A stretch of 64,000 bases of DNA, from positions 1,860,001-1,924,000 of the forward strand of contig NZ_CP086322.1 of the NCBI RefSeq assembly GCF_023277745.1. Reading direction: 5' to 3'. This DNA is from Streptomyces halobius. Lineage in GTDB: Bacteria; Actinomycetota; Actinomycetes; Streptomycetales; Streptomycetaceae. The position numbers and the translations under genes are program-made. The notes under the pieces were generated by a model. That model saw nothing but the letters and a program-made list of their open reading frames with translations. It ran no database searches and had not been told where the DNA came from. Shown one piece after another: positions 51,433-61,006 of this stretch (the stretch's first letter is position 1; each line of letters opens with the position of its first letter).

Positions 51433-52680
51433 TCACACGGGCCTCGCCTGCGCCTGCACCGGCAAGCCGGTGATGCGCACCGGGGTGTACGTATCCGGCG
51501 TAGAGTCCGGGATGATGCCTTCTTTACGCCCTACCTGCTCGAAGGCCGTCAGAACCTGCTCCAGATGGCCGTCCGTATGCGCCGCGGTCAGCGTGATGCG
51601 CAATAGCTCACTCCCCTCAGGCACAGCGGGATAGACCATAGGAGTGCTGAACACCCCCGCTTCACACAAGGCCTGCCACGTTCGGAAGCAGCGCATTCTC
51701 TCCCCGACATGAACCGGCACTACCGGCGTGGTCGAACCGCCTGTATCAAACCCCATCGCCCGGAGTCCGTTATGCAGCCGCTCAGCCAGCGTCAGCAACC
51801 GGATGCGGCGCTCCGGCTCGCTCTGCAGGATCTCCAGGGCGGCAAGAGCCGCCGCGACGTTGGCTGGAGAGGCGGCCGCTGTGAAAGTGAAGGCCCTGGC
51901 GTGGAAACGCAGATAGTGGATCATCTCCGAGGGGCCGGCGATCACCCCGCCGACCGAGGCCAGGCTCTTAGAAAGCGCACTTGTGACGATGTCCGCACCG
52001 GTGCCGAAATGTTCTGTGACCCCGGCGCCGTTCACGCCGAGCACGCCCAGGTCATGCGAACTGTCCACCACGACCCGGGCGCCGCAGGCCCGCGCGAGCC
52101 GAGTGATGCCAGGAAGGTCGCATACATCCCCGTCCACTGAGAACATCCCGTCGGTCAGGACCACCTTGCCGGCCTGGGACGGCGCCGCATCGAGCATCTG
52201 CTCCAACTGCGCCAGGTCGGCGTGCCGGAACCTCCTCTCCTCACCCGCGCTCAGACCGACGGTCTCGCGCAGTGAGGCATGGTTGGCGAAGTCACTGAAA
52301 GCTACGTCGCCAGTGCCCAACAGCGGGGCCAGCATCAGGTTCGCCTGGAAGCCCGAGGGCACCACTGCCGCGGCCTGTTGCCCGAGCATGCGCGCCAGCC
52401 GGTCCTCCAGGTCCTCGTGCAGCGCCAGTGAGCCGCTGACCGCCCGGGAACATCCAAGCGAAGTGCCATAGCGGCGAACGGCCTCGACAGCCGCCTCACG
52501 GACCCGGTCATCCCCAGAAAGGCCCAGGTAATCGTGTGAGGCAGCTATCACTACCCGCCTGCCTTCGAAATGTGCCTCAGTTCCGCCGAAGCAATCATCA
52601 ACGGTTCGGTAGTAGGAGTCGAGCCCAATGCTCCGCAGATGGTCCGTAGTCCAGGAGCGGCACTTATCCAGCACATCCAT
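51433..52680 (-). CDS. Alpha-oxoamine synthase (PLP), SPT/KBL/BioF-like
   Basis: 415 residues. SHDYLGLSGDDRVREAA, GTSLGCSRAVSGSLALHEDL and FQANLMLAPLLG are typical of the AOS family; the PLP lysine is in TSALSKSLASVGG (Lys238), with DSSHDLGVLG as PLP-binding Asp/His loop. The family condenses an amino acid with an acyl thioester (serine palmitoyltransferase, 2-amino-3-ketobutyrate ligase, BioF). With an SDR gene immediately upstream it resembles long-chain base formation. Substrates cannot be read from the sequence. Confidence 0.9.
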   Translation of the reverse strand: MDVLDKCRSWTTDHLRSIGLDSYYRTVDDCFGGTEAHFEGRRVVIAASHDYLGLSGDDRVREAAVEAVRRYGTSLGCSRAVSGSLALHEDLEDRLARMLGQQAAAVVPSGFQANLMLAPLLGTGDVAFSDFANHASLRETVGLSAGEERRFRHADLAQLEQMLDAAPSQAGKVVLTDGMFSVDGDVCDLPGITRLARACGARVVVDSSHDLGVLGVNGAGVTEHFGTGADIVTSALSKSLASVGGVIAGPSEMIHYLRFHARAFTFTAAASPANVAAALAALEILQSEPERRIRLLTLAERLHNGLRAMGFDTGGSTTPVVPVHVGERMRCFRTWQALCEAGVFSTPMVYPAVPEGSELLRITLTAAHTDGHLEQVLTAFEQVGRKEGIIPDSTPDTYTPVRITGLPVQAQARPV

Positions 52681-52758
52681 CGCATGTTCTCCCGTTCGCC
52701 GACGAGGGTAACTATCGAAACTCCAGGAGGTCCTGTTCGTACTGCGTTCGTACTGCCC

Positions 52759-53592
52759 TCAACTTGCGCGAAAATCGGCGTCGCGCGCACACGACTGGTG
52801 CTGTTCACCCCCTGCGGCGGTGAAATCGGTTACTAGGCCGGGGGCCATTGTGAGTACCTGGGGAGCATACTTGACCAGGGAATTAAGGAACTTATAGCGG
52901 ATGCTGGGGACATAGGTGACCGGCGGGCTGGGGCGGTGGATTGCTCGGACAGCTGCGTTGGCTATAAAGCGAGCAGGGAGAGTGATAACCCTCGGGGAGG
53001 GCGGAATTCCGGCACGTTTGTGAAACTCGGAGACCGTGTGGCCCAGCACCAAGCATGTCAGCCGTACGTTCGATGCACGGATCTCCCGAGAGCGGCTGAT
53101 CGACTGGGTCAACGCCAACAAATAAGCCTTGCTCGGGCCATAGGTTGATGACGCCCAGACCGGAGCAGTCCCGCTTACTGAGCCGATGTTGAGGACCCGC
53201 CCGAAGCCACGCCGCATCATCTGCGGAAGCGCCGCATGGATCAGGCGAGTCGGTGCACTGACATTGAGCGCGAGCATTGCCTTCTCGGTGGCTTTCTGCC
53301 CTTCCCAAGCAGTACTCGTAAAAGGGGCAGCGAGAGCTGCGCCGGCGTTGTTGACAAGGATGTCGATGGCGCCTGCCGAGTTGGCGACCAGCTCCAGTTC
53401 ACCCGGGGCGGCGAGGTTCGCCGGCAGAACTGTCGTACTGACTGTGTACCGGGATTCGACGTCGTGGGCCAGGTCGTACAGGGCGTCAGCGCTCCTGGCG
53501 ACCAGGATGAGGTCGTATCCACGTGCAGCCAGCTCGTGGGCAATTTCGTGACCGATGCCGTAGCTGGCGCCGGTCACCAGCGCTGTGGTCAT
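52759..53592 (-). CDS. SDR-family ketoreductase (3-ketosphinganine reductase-like)
   Basis: 277 residues. Nucleotide-binding ALVTGASYGIGHEIAHELAA, VNNAG, catalytic Ser in LNIGSVSG and STYGPSKAYLLALTQSISR with the YxxxK. Overall layout is that of classical SDRs of the 3-ketodihydrosphingosine-reductase/DltE-like group. The C-terminus FLNSLVKYAPQVLTMAP is hydrophobic and may touch the membrane. ATG at 53592; 78 bp precede the AOS gene. It would reduce the 3-keto product of the AOS. Confidence 0.9.
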   Translation of the reverse strand: MTTALVTGASYGIGHEIAHELAARGYDLILVARSADALYDLAHDVESRYTVSTTVLPANLAAPGELELVANSAGAIDILVNNAGAALAAPFTSTAWEGQKATEKAMLALNVSAPTRLIHAALPQMMRRGFGRVLNIGSVSGTAPVWASSTYGPSKAYLLALTQSISRSREIRASNVRLTCLVLGHTVSEFHKRAGIPPSPRVITLPARFIANAAVRAIHRPSPPVTYVPSIRYKFLNSLVKYAPQVLTMAPGLVTDFTAAGGEQHQSCARDADFRAS

Positions 53593-53959
53593 AGGTGCCT
53601 TCTAAAGCGCAAACCGAGTTGGAGTGGGCCGCACAGGTGCGGCCTGATCATTGTTCCTATCTCGCAAGATCTTGCTCGTTCCTCGCCAAGACAAGCGTCG
53701 CTACCGGACAGCAAGGCCGAGTTCGTCAGACGCCGCCTACGTAGCGCACGACTTCACGAAACCAGAGGTTCCCACCCAGTGCCACTTGCCGCCGCTACCC
53801 CACCATGCGAAGCACCAGTGCCGTGCCCGATGCCCTGACCGGATGTGCAACCGCTCTTGCCCAGCATTTCCCGGGCTCGGCCACACCAGTTCTGGGCTGT
53901 CAAAATCCTGTGGGAACCCCGCATTCCACCTACTAGCGGCGCACCCGAGTGGGTGACGC
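53593..53959. other. Gap between SDR gene and IS relics
   Basis: About 370 bp with no recognised gene. Possibly the promoter of the SDR/AOS genes at its left end. Confidence 0.35.
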
Positions 53960-54240
53960 GTTCGGAAAGTCGATGCGACAGGGGCTACAGACCGAAGGCG
54001 ACCCAGACCTGGCTGCGTAGACGAGGCATACACACCGTGTTCCCGAACCGGCCGACCAGGAGCGCAACCAGCACCGGCACGGCTGCCGGATGCGACCCCG
54101 AACCTTCGGATACAGCTCTACACCCACCGCACCGTGGTGGCAGACTGTTCCAACCGCCTGAAACAGTGGCGCGGCATCGCCATCCGCCCCGACCGTTTCC
54201 ACGCGATACCACTCGACCTCGACCTCGACCTCCCTAAGTC
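53960..54240 (+). pseudogene. IS5-type transposase C-terminal relic
   Basis: Two frames in turn read RGYRPKATQTWLRRRGIHTV and VADCSNRLKQWRGIAIRPDR, matching the IS5-family end (LRRRGIxHTIP and RNxVERxxNRLKQWRGIATRxDK), with substitutions at key positions such as the catalytic Glu context. Multiple frameshifts; no terminal repeat seen. Dead. Confidence 0.6.
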
Positions 54241-54353
54241 TTGCGACGCTGCGGGTGATCAGTCCAGTGCCTTGACAGCCGCGAAGCTTCTTGAGCAGCT
54301 CCCTCGCGCGGTAGCTACTCCCATGCCTGGCTGACGATTTGCTTGTTATGTCG

Positions 54354-54418
54354 CCGCCACAGTTCCCCTCCGCCATAGTTCCTCTCCGTCATAGTTCCTC
54401 TCCGTCATAGTTCCTCTC
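54354..54418. repeat. 16-bp tandem repeat, three copies plus a partial
   Basis: CCGCCATAGTTCCTCT (54371-54386), CCGTCATAGTTCCTCT (54387-54402) and CCGTCATAGTTCCTCT (54403-54418), with a diverged copy before 54371. On the minus strand each reads AGAGGAACTATGACGG, i.e. an RBS-like AGAGGA and an ATG. Confidence 0.8.
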
Positions 54419-54479
54419 GACCACTATCGCGACGGCCGTAAGCTCGAAGGCTGGTAGCGCTTCATGTTTTTTTGTACCG

Positions 54480-54990
54480 ATCTTGGCTGGTCGGGGGCGC
54501 GGTGGCATGGGGAGGTGGAACGGCTCCGGGGTGCGTTGTTCGGAGTTCGTTGCTGATATGTTCGCCTCGCTATCCGGCGGAATCAGCGTCGGTGGGGTGG
54601 GTGTTATCTGCGCGTCTGATGCCGGACGGTCGACGTAAGCCGATACAGGCGATGGCCGAGCGACTGCCGGACAGGAACATGCAGGCTCTGCAGCAGCTCG
54701 GCAGGCTCTTTCCGCTTCATCACGTCCAGCCCGTGGGATCCGGCGCATGTGGGACCGGGGCGCGTGGAAGATGCAGGAAGACGCAGAACGTCATCGAGCC
54801 GAGCGCATTGGTCATCGATGACACAGGCTTCCTCAAGGACGGCGAGGCGTCAGCGTGCGTGTCGCGGCAGTACACCAGCAACTCCGGCAAGTTCACCAAG
54901 TGCCAGGCAGGGAGTCCCTCTTCACCTGGCCTCCGACCACGCCTCGGCCACTGTGAACTGGCGTCCGTTCCTCCCCAAGACCTCGAACCC
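54480..54990 (+). pseudogene. IS701-family transposase relic
   Basis: Pieces in several frames: NQRRWGGCYLR, LMPDGRRKPIQAMAERLPDR, NMQALQQL, then EPSALVIDDTGFLKDGEASA and HLASDHASATVNWRPFLP. These are the conserved IS701/DDE blocks (first Asp in VIDDTG). At least three frameshifts; both ends missing. Confidence 0.7.
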
Positions 54991-55314
54991 GCCTCGCCGA
55001 GGGCTGACACCGATCGGCGCGGCCGGTCATCTCCGAGGAGGGTGAGAGCCCGGCCGGCCATCGCCGAGGAGGAGGACGCTGATCGGCCAGACGCCCGCCG
55101 GGGACGCCGGTGGACGCATGAGCCGGGCAGCGGGCGGTGGCCCACCTGTGCCGCGGCGGCCGCCACGTCGAGTCCGACGGCACGCTCGCCCGTCCCGGCC
55201 GCCTAGGTGCGGACCTGGTGGGCAATGCCTGGCCGCCTCGATGAGGCGTGGAGACGGTCGCCCCTCCCCTCGTCGTGCGCGGCGGTCCGGCTGCGGTCTG
55301 CGTGGGTGGGCATG
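54991..55314. other. Gap without a recognised gene
   Basis: About 320 bp between the IS701 relic and the CMD-like gene; no family recognised. Confidence 0.3.
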
Positions 55315-55905
55315 CTACGATGATGGGTTGACGCGCCTGCCGGGGGCGGCTTCGCCGGCGGGCGACTGGTCCTTCTTGTCGGCGCTGGACCAATCGGGCG
55401 GCTGCTGGTCGGTGTCGACTTCCAGGCTCTCCGCGAAGATCGCGTTCAGGACGTAGTGACCGATGAGCATGGTGGCGATCGCTACACCGTTGTCGCCCAG
55501 CGCGGCGCGGGCGGCCTCGAAGGATTCGACGCTGGCCTTCCGCTTGGTCACGCATTCCTCTGCGTAGCGCAACAGCGCGGCCTGTGTAGGGTCGAGGGCG
55601 GAGAGGTCGCCGGTCGTGGCCGCGACGATGTCCTTGTCGGAGGCCCCCACCTGTTTCGCCCGCGGCTCATGGTGGTGGCGCTCATAGTCGCAGCCGGTGA
55701 GGGCGGCAACCCGCAGGATCGTGAGTTCCCGCAGCGGAGGGCTCAGTGCCGAATTCTGCAGTGCATTGCCCTGACGCAGGAAAGCCTCCGTGACATCGGG
55801 GTCCGCGACGAGCATGGCCCGTACCAGGTTGATGGGGAACAGGTCGTAAAGCTCCCGCTCACGCGGGGTCATCGTGGCGGGGTCGCGAAGCGTGATCCGG
55901 GCCAT
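55315..55905 (-). CDS. Carboxymuconolactone decarboxylase family protein
   Basis: 196 residues from the ATG at 55905. The helix-rich CMD core: MTPRERELYDLFPINLVRAM, PPLRELTILRVAALTGCDYE and AALGDNGVAIATMLIGHYVL. One Cys (TGCDYERHHHEP) occupies the position where AhpD has CxxC; a single Cys is common in CMD proteins without peroxidase activity. The C-terminal 30 residues are a charged tail. Next to a similar CMD gene and an amidohydrolase on the same strand. Confidence 0.8.
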   Translation of the reverse strand: MARITLRDPATMTPRERELYDLFPINLVRAMLVADPDVTEAFLRQGNALQNSALSPPLRELTILRVAALTGCDYERHHHEPRAKQVGASDKDIVAATTGDLSALDPTQAALLRYAEECVTKRKASVESFEAARAALGDNGVAIATMLIGHYVLNAIFAESLEVDTDQQPPDWSSADKKDQSPAGEAAPGRRVNPSS

Positions 55906-56505
55906 CGTGGACCTCCTCTGTCGAGTCTGCACGGTCCTCACTCAGAGCGAACGCCGAAGCGAGTCGGCTCGACGGGGGGGGTGGCAGGTCCGGTGGGCCC
56001 ACCGCCGGCGATGAGCACCCGCGCCGCCTGCGTACGTGCCCGGGAGCCCCAAGGCTGGATGCCTGGGGTCACAGCTGTTCCTTCGGCCGGCTCCGACTCT
56101 ACTCACATTACGACATATCGACTCATAAGAGGGAAAAGCATGCTTTAAACCTGGAACGGACCGCGTCGGCTTCGGCCCACGTCAAGCCGACGCGCCCGGG
56201 CGTCCAGGAGAACGGCTGTCCATTTGTACGGGGGACCCGGCAACCGAGCACAGCCGGCCCTCGGCAGTGGCCCGCCAGCCGCACCCAGTGCTCCCCCGCA
56301 CGGCCGGCAAACACACCGCGACCCGGCCACCAACCGCAGCCGCTCCCGGCGTCCGCTCGTGGGCCAACGGCCCGGCGGTGGCGGCGAACAGCACCCGCAG
56401 CGGCTCCGACCCCAGCCGCTCCCTCGCCCACCGGCACCACCCCCGAACACCGCGCCGGCAGCGCACCCCCCGAGCCGGCGAAGGCTGAGGACAACGGCAT
56501 CGGCC
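55906..56505. other. 600-bp gap with a possible transposase relic
   Basis: Minus-strand text SEPLRVLFAATAGPLAHERT resembles the N-terminal part of IS4-type transposases, but it is short and unsupported elsewhere. The stretch 56100-56155 is AT-rich. No gene can be called. Confidence 0.3.
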
Positions 56506-57609
56506 CTAAGCGTCGATCCGGTACACGCGCATGGCGTTGTCGCGGAACACCTTGCGCAGGACGTCTTCGCCGCGTGGTCCCAGAACGTTGACCAGCATGC
56601 CGATGATGTCGGGCAGTGAGGCGTTGGGCTTGTCCATGGGAAAGTTCGATCCGAACATCACACGGTCGGGACCGAAGGAATCGGTCACATGATCGACCAT
56701 GGGCTGCAGGAGTTCCTGGAGCTTTTCGAGGCCGCCGATGTTGCCGTCGGGTGAGTGGCCAAAACCCAGTTGCGGGAACGCGCAACCGGAGTGTTTGGCG
56801 ACCACGTTGGGGCGCTCTGCCACGGCGGCGATGTTGTCCTTCCAGGTGCGGTAGATGTCCGCGCGTTTGGCAGCGGTGTCCCCGGTGTCGGTGCCCGTGG
56901 GACCGAACACGCCGACTGGCGTTGCGTAGTGACTCACGATGATGGTCGTCTCGGGGTATTCATGCGCCAGGATCTCGACGTCTGGGAGCTGGCCGGAGTA
57001 GACCGTGGCCTCAAAGGGCAGGCCCCGTTCGGCGATCGCGGAGAAACCGGCGAGGAAGTCTCGGCTCTTGAGGAGCCCAGGTTCGTCGAACCAGTTCAGG
57101 ACCTTGGGGTCAGGGTGCCAGGCAGCGAGCTGACGTATGCACGTGACCTTGGGACTGGCCTGCAGGTGGGCATCGATCAGGGTGCCGCAGTGCGGGTCGG
57201 TGGGGTTCGCGTGCGCCGTGATCGCGACCAGGTCCGGTAGACCGTCACTGCCCCAGGGAAGGGAGATCAGCCACTTGGTCTCCTCCACCGGCGCCAGCGG
57301 CTCCTTGCCCTGCCATCCCGCCTCCACATGCACGAGGGCGACGACGGGCGCTCCTACGACCTTGGCGACCCCCTCGGCGTCAGCGGCGTACTGTTCGGGC
57401 AGGAAGGGCTGTGCCACGTACCTCGGAGTCAGGATGAGCTGCCGCTGCTTCACCGGCGCCAGCTTGCCGAATGCCTTCTCGACCAGGTGCGGTGCCGCCC
57501 GGTAGAACTTCGCCGCGGGACTGGCCTGGCGCGGCGTCGTAAAGGGATCCCATTGGTGGACGTGGGTGTCGATGATCCCATCGACAACGCCCGCGAGACT
57601 GTGTGTCAT
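56506..57609 (-). CDS. Amidohydrolase family metal-dependent hydrolase
   Basis: 367 residues. GIIDTHVHQWDPF is the N-terminal HxH metal motif of the TIM-barrel amidohydrolase_2 family (PDC lactonase, ACMSD, fuconolactonase type). VALVHVEAGWQ, AITAHANPTDPHC, TIIVSHYATPVGVFG, CAFPQLGFGHSPDG and DRVMFGSNFPMDK, which holds the family's catalytic Asp region, complete the barrel. ATG at 57609 with AGAGGAG close upstream. Three 25-bp repeats lie before it. Substrate probably a lactone or aromatic-derived acid. Confidence 0.87.
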   Translation of the reverse strand: MTHSLAGVVDGIIDTHVHQWDPFTTPRQASPAAKFYRAAPHLVEKAFGKLAPVKQRQLILTPRYVAQPFLPEQYAADAEGVAKVVGAPVVALVHVEAGWQGKEPLAPVEETKWLISLPWGSDGLPDLVAITAHANPTDPHCGTLIDAHLQASPKVTCIRQLAAWHPDPKVLNWFDEPGLLKSRDFLAGFSAIAERGLPFEATVYSGQLPDVEILAHEYPETTIIVSHYATPVGVFGPTGTDTGDTAAKRADIYRTWKDNIAAVAERPNVVAKHSGCAFPQLGFGHSPDGNIGGLEKLQELLQPMVDHVTDSFGPDRVMFGSNFPMDKPNASLPDIIGMLVNVLGPRGEDVLRKVFRDNAMRVYRIDA

Positions 57610-57616
57610 TGCCCTT

Positions 57617-57692
57617 TTCTCCTCTGAAGTGTCCTGGCACGTTCTCCTCTGAAGCGTTCTGGCACCGTTCTCCTCTGAAATGTTCTGGCGCG
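57617..57692. repeat. 25-26-bp tandem repeat, three copies, in an mRNA leader
   Basis: Units at 57617-57641, 57642-57667 and 57668-57692, each starting TTCTCCTCTGAA and ending TGGCNCG. On the minus strand each carries CAGAGGAGAA, an RBS-like sequence; the last copy supplies the amidohydrolase RBS. Repeats differ by a few bases and one indel. Confidence 0.85.
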
Positions 57693-57844
57693 TCACGTCG
57701 CAACAGCGAGCGCCGAGCTGAAGGGCTGTCCACCACAACGTGATCCCGCACGTGCGTTCCTCGCGACAGCGCACCGGGCCTTGTCCGTCCCAGGTGCTGA
57801 TCGTTCCGGTGGCGCAGTGGATCACCGCGCCGGTGCCGGTGAGA

Positions 57845-58401
57845 TCAGCGTGGTGGAGCCGTGTACTGCTTGCTGCTGTCGACGACCGCCGTGCCCAGCG
57901 GCTTGTCAATGTCGACGTCGAGGGTGCAGGTGATGCGGGCCATGGTCCAGTAGTAGCCGACGACCAGGATCACCTCCACGATTTCCTTGTCCGACAGGTG
58001 CTTGGTGAGCGGTACGAAGTCCTCGTCATCGCCCCGAGGCCGCTCCACGATGCCGGCGGCGAATCCGACCAGGGCGCGGTCGGCGTCGGACAGAGCGCCC
58101 AGGTCACCGCGTCGGATCGCCTCCCGTTCGGTGGCGGTGACGCCGACGCTTTCGCAGGTGACCTCGTGCTGGACCCACTCGTACCCACCGTCGGCGGCGT
58201 TGACGGCGGCGAGGATGGCCGGCTCCCGCTGCCGGGCCGACAGGGTGAGGGCGGTCAACTGGGCCGCTCCCAGTTCCAGCCGCGGCTTCAGCGCCCCCGC
58301 GGAATGAGCCATCATGTCGTACAGCACGAGCGGCGGTACCTGCTCAAGAATCCGCCGTGTCTCGGCAGGCCGGCGCGGTCGGGATACGGGATGCGGGGCA
58401 T
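57845..58401 (-). pseudogene. Carboxymuconolactone decarboxylase-like protein, N-terminal frameshift
   Basis: The frame from ATG 58401 gives MPRIPYPDRAGLP and then becomes meaningless; the other frame continues AETRRILEQVPPLVLYDMMA through SARQREPAILAAVNAADGGY, EWVQHEVTCESVGVTATERE and LSDKEIVEVILVVGYYWTM, a complete CMD core. One missing base in CTGCCGAGAC at about 58362 would restore 190 residues. GGGGAG is upstream of the ATG. Real mutation or sequence error. Confidence 0.75.
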
Positions 58402-58914
58402 GGCACTCCCCTTGGCAATCTGGTGTTTGCCCGGTGACACCCCGCAAAGCCTTTGATCACGGACGCCACCGGATCGATGTCTGGATGGTGCTCTCCCTGA
58501 TCGCCGGTGAGATCCTGACGCCGCACCGGTGAACGTGGCTCTGCAGGAACCAGATGCTGCCATTCATTCTCCCACGCGCGATATTTGGCGCAAACCGGTC
58601 GACGGGAGGTGCCATATGTCATGGAACGCTCATCATCCGGTGGCGGCCTGGATCTCGTGGCATGGCGCGTAGGCCCGCAATGATCCCCTTGCCGCGGCAG
58701 AAGCGCGGCGGCCCATGGATGGCTCCCGCGCCGGGTCATCGTCCGCCAGCACCATCTCGAACACGCGCTGAACTGGTCCTGCTGGCGACGATGGCACCGG
58801 GCCGCCACCCCCGGTGCCTGGACGCAAGGACCATCAACTCCGGCCGGGTGGCCCGGCGACCGAGTGCCGTACCCGGCGCATGGCGACCGGGCAGCCGCTA
58901 CGAGACGACGTCCC
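58402..58914. other. Gap without a recognised gene
   Basis: About 510 bp upstream of the CMD-like gene and before the dehydrogenase relic. No family recognised; probably holds the promoter of the CMD-like gene. Confidence 0.3.
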
Positions 58915-59320
58915 GTAGCGAAACCTCACTCAACCGGGCAGTGGCCAAGGGCAAACTCTCCGAACCGGCCGGCAAAGCCGCCCTGGACGGAATCTCTCTC
59001 ACACCCGACATCAAAGAACTGGCCGACCGGCAGTTGGTTATCGAGTCCATCAATGAGGACGAAGCCGCCAAGGCCGCGTTGTTCAAAACCCTGGACCGTA
59101 TCGTCGAGGCTTCGGACGCCCTGCTCGCCTCCAACACCTCATCCCTCCCCGTCATGCGGCTGGCCCGCGCCACCACCAGGCCCCAGCGGGTCATCGGCAT
59201 GCACTTCTTCAGCCCCGTGCCGGTGCTCCCTCTGGTGGAGCTGACCGGTTCCCTGCTCACCGACGAGACGGCGTGCGACCGCGCCGAGCGCTTCGCGACC
59301 GAGGTACTCGGCGCGGGGTC
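58915..59320 (+). pseudogene. 3-hydroxyacyl-CoA dehydrogenase relic
   Basis: The frame has ELADRQLVIESINEDEAAKA, ALFKTLDRIVEASDALLASN, TSSLPVMRLARATTRPQRVI and GMHFFSPVPVLPLVELTGSL: the middle of the NAD domain of 3-hydroxybutyryl-CoA dehydrogenase (SNTSSLP and GxHFFxPxPxxxLVE). The N-terminal GAGTMG motif and the C-terminal domain are absent. Frame continues in unrelated residues. Confidence 0.75.
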
Positions 59321-59681
59321 GGCTGGGGCCGGTCGGCAGGAAGAACGGCTGGCAGCTCGCGGAAGTACGCAGGTCACGGGACGACGTCCGTGACCGAATC
59401 GATCTTGCCGGCGGCTCCCGCGCCGTATCGCTCGTACCTCACCCCGTACCGCGCGACCCGAATGGCCGCTGTCACCGTCCGAACCGCAGGTGCAGACCTG
59501 GGTCCTGCGCTGTGTGCCGCGCTGGCGCGACGCCAACGCCCGCCACCCCGACGTACTGGACCCTGTCGTCGAACTCCCGCCTGCCCCGCGCCCCCTGGCA
59601 CGCGCTCCCCCAGCTAACGCTGGGAGGTGCCCCCAGCGGGGCCCGCCCTTCGGGCGAACGACGGGAGTTCGACGTCAGGGC

Positions 59682-59787
59682 CTAGCGCCGCGGAAGTTCC
59701 GCCGATGGCTACTGGGCGGTGAGGTGTTTGTTGATGGCCTTGATGTCGAGGTGGTCGGGATCGAAGGCGCCGCCGATTGACGAGGCA
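59682..59787 (-). pseudogene. pRiA4b ORF-3-like 3' fragment, left copy
   Basis: On the minus strand IGGAFDPDHLDIKAINKHLT ends AQ and a stop, the last codons of a pRiA4b ORF-3-type protein. It is about 93 bp and closely similar to 61003-61098 (the 3' end of the gene at 61033-61370). No more of the gene is here. Confidence 0.6.
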
Positions 59788-59824
59788 ACCGGTTTCGTGG
59801 TGGGCGTGGTGTTAGCGTGCCGCA

Positions 59825-61006
59825 ATGCTGACCGTCGATCAGCGGCAGGCACGCCGGTTTCGCCTCGCCCGCCACCACCTCCTCAAGCCCGCACGACGCA
59901 GTGCGTTGCTCACCGTCGCCGGAGCAACCGGTATTCAGCACACCCCGCCGGGGTCGGCCGCCCAGTCGCTGCATGTCCGGCTTGACGGGCTCACGCCCGA
60001 GCACGTCACCGCCGCGCTGGCCGAGGACAAGACCCTCGTACAGGTCTGGAGCCTGCGCGGTGCGCCCCATGTGGTCGGTGTCCAGGACGCGGCGGTGTTC
60101 ACCACCGGACTACTCCCCGACGACGAGGACTCCTGCCTCGCCTTCATTCCGGGCGTCCAGCGGCATCTGGCGGCCTTCGGGCTGACCGCGGGCGCTGCCG
60201 TGGAGCACACCCGCGAAGCACTCCCGCAGGTCCTGGACGGACGTCAGTTGACCAAGGACGAGCTGGGGGTGGCGCTGGCCGAGCACGTCGCGGTGCGCGT
60301 TCCCGGCGTCCGGAAGGGGCCGTGGGAGGAGCCCGACGGACTGGGCCACAACACCTACGGGCAGAGCCTGGTGCGCTTTGCGCTCTACGTCGCCGGGCTG
60401 TACGGCACCGTCTGTTTCGTGCCCACGCGGCAGGGCGCAGCCCGGTTCGCGCTCACCGAGCAGTGGCTCGGCACGCCGCTGCCGCGGTGGGACGCCGCAC
60501 GCGCGCGTGCGGAGCTGCTGCGGCGCTATCTGCGCTGCCATGGGCCGAGCACGGCACGGGAGTTCGCCGCGTGGACCGGCGTATCGACGGCCTATGCGTC
60601 CCGGAGCTGGGAGCTGCTGGCCGGGGAACTGGCCGAGGTGCGGTATCGCGACGCGCCGGCCTGGGCCCTGGATGCCGATGTGGACCTCCTGCGCGACCCG
60701 CCGGAAGCCGTGGGGGTCCGGCTGCTCCCGCCGTACGACCCGTATCTGGCGAACCAGGACCGGGCCTGCCTGCTCGCTGACCCGGCGCTGCGGCGGAAGG
60801 TCTGGCGCACGACGAGCAACCCGGGCGTGGTCCTGGTCGACGGTGACGTCGCCGGTCTGTGGCGGCCTCGGAAGCAGGGCCGGCGACTGACCTTGCTGGT
60901 CGAGGCGTTTGCCCGGCTGTCGGCTGGGACCAAGGCCGCGATCAGGGATGCCGCTGCCGAACTCGCGCCGTTCCGCGGGGCGGAGACAGTGATGGTGGAG
61001 TTCTAG
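59825..61006 (+). CDS. AlkZ-like DNA glycosylase family protein (HTH_42)
   Basis: 393 residues. MLTVDQRQARRFRLARHHLL, PEHVTAALAEDKTLVQVWSL, RGAPHVVGVQDAAVFTTGLL, GPSTAREFAAWTGVSTAYAS and RLLPPYDPYLANQDRACLLA are typical of the HTH_42/AlkZ family, winged-helix proteins that remove bulky alkyl adducts or crosslinks from DNA. In AlkZ the catalytic motif is QxQ after GxQ; here it reads GIQHTPPGSAAQSLHV, so the QxQ is not exact and catalysis is uncertain. Flanked by copies of a pRiA4b ORF-3 3' end. Confidence 0.85.
   Translation: MLTVDQRQARRFRLARHHLLKPARRSALLTVAGATGIQHTPPGSAAQSLHVRLDGLTPEHVTAALAEDKTLVQVWSLRGAPHVVGVQDAAVFTTGLLPDDEDSCLAFIPGVQRHLAAFGLTAGAAVEHTREALPQVLDGRQLTKDELGVALAEHVAVRVPGVRKGPWEEPDGLGHNTYGQSLVRFALYVAGLYGTVCFVPTRQGAARFALTEQWLGTPLPRWDAARARAELLRRYLRCHGPSTAREFAAWTGVSTAYASRSWELLAGELAEVRYRDAPAWALDADVDLLRDPPEAVGVRLLPPYDPYLANQDRACLLADPALRRKVWRTTSNPGVVLVDGDVAGLWRPRKQGRRLTLLVEAFARLSAGTKAAIRDAAAELAPFRGAETVMVEF

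Noticed and set aside
56260..56470. IS4-type transposase-like text on the minus strand
   Set aside because: Too short and unsupported by other blocks or terminal repeats; mentioned only in the gap entry.
54354..57692. Short tandem repeats considered as CRISPR arrays
   Set aside because: Units are directly adjacent without unique spacers and no cas gene is present.
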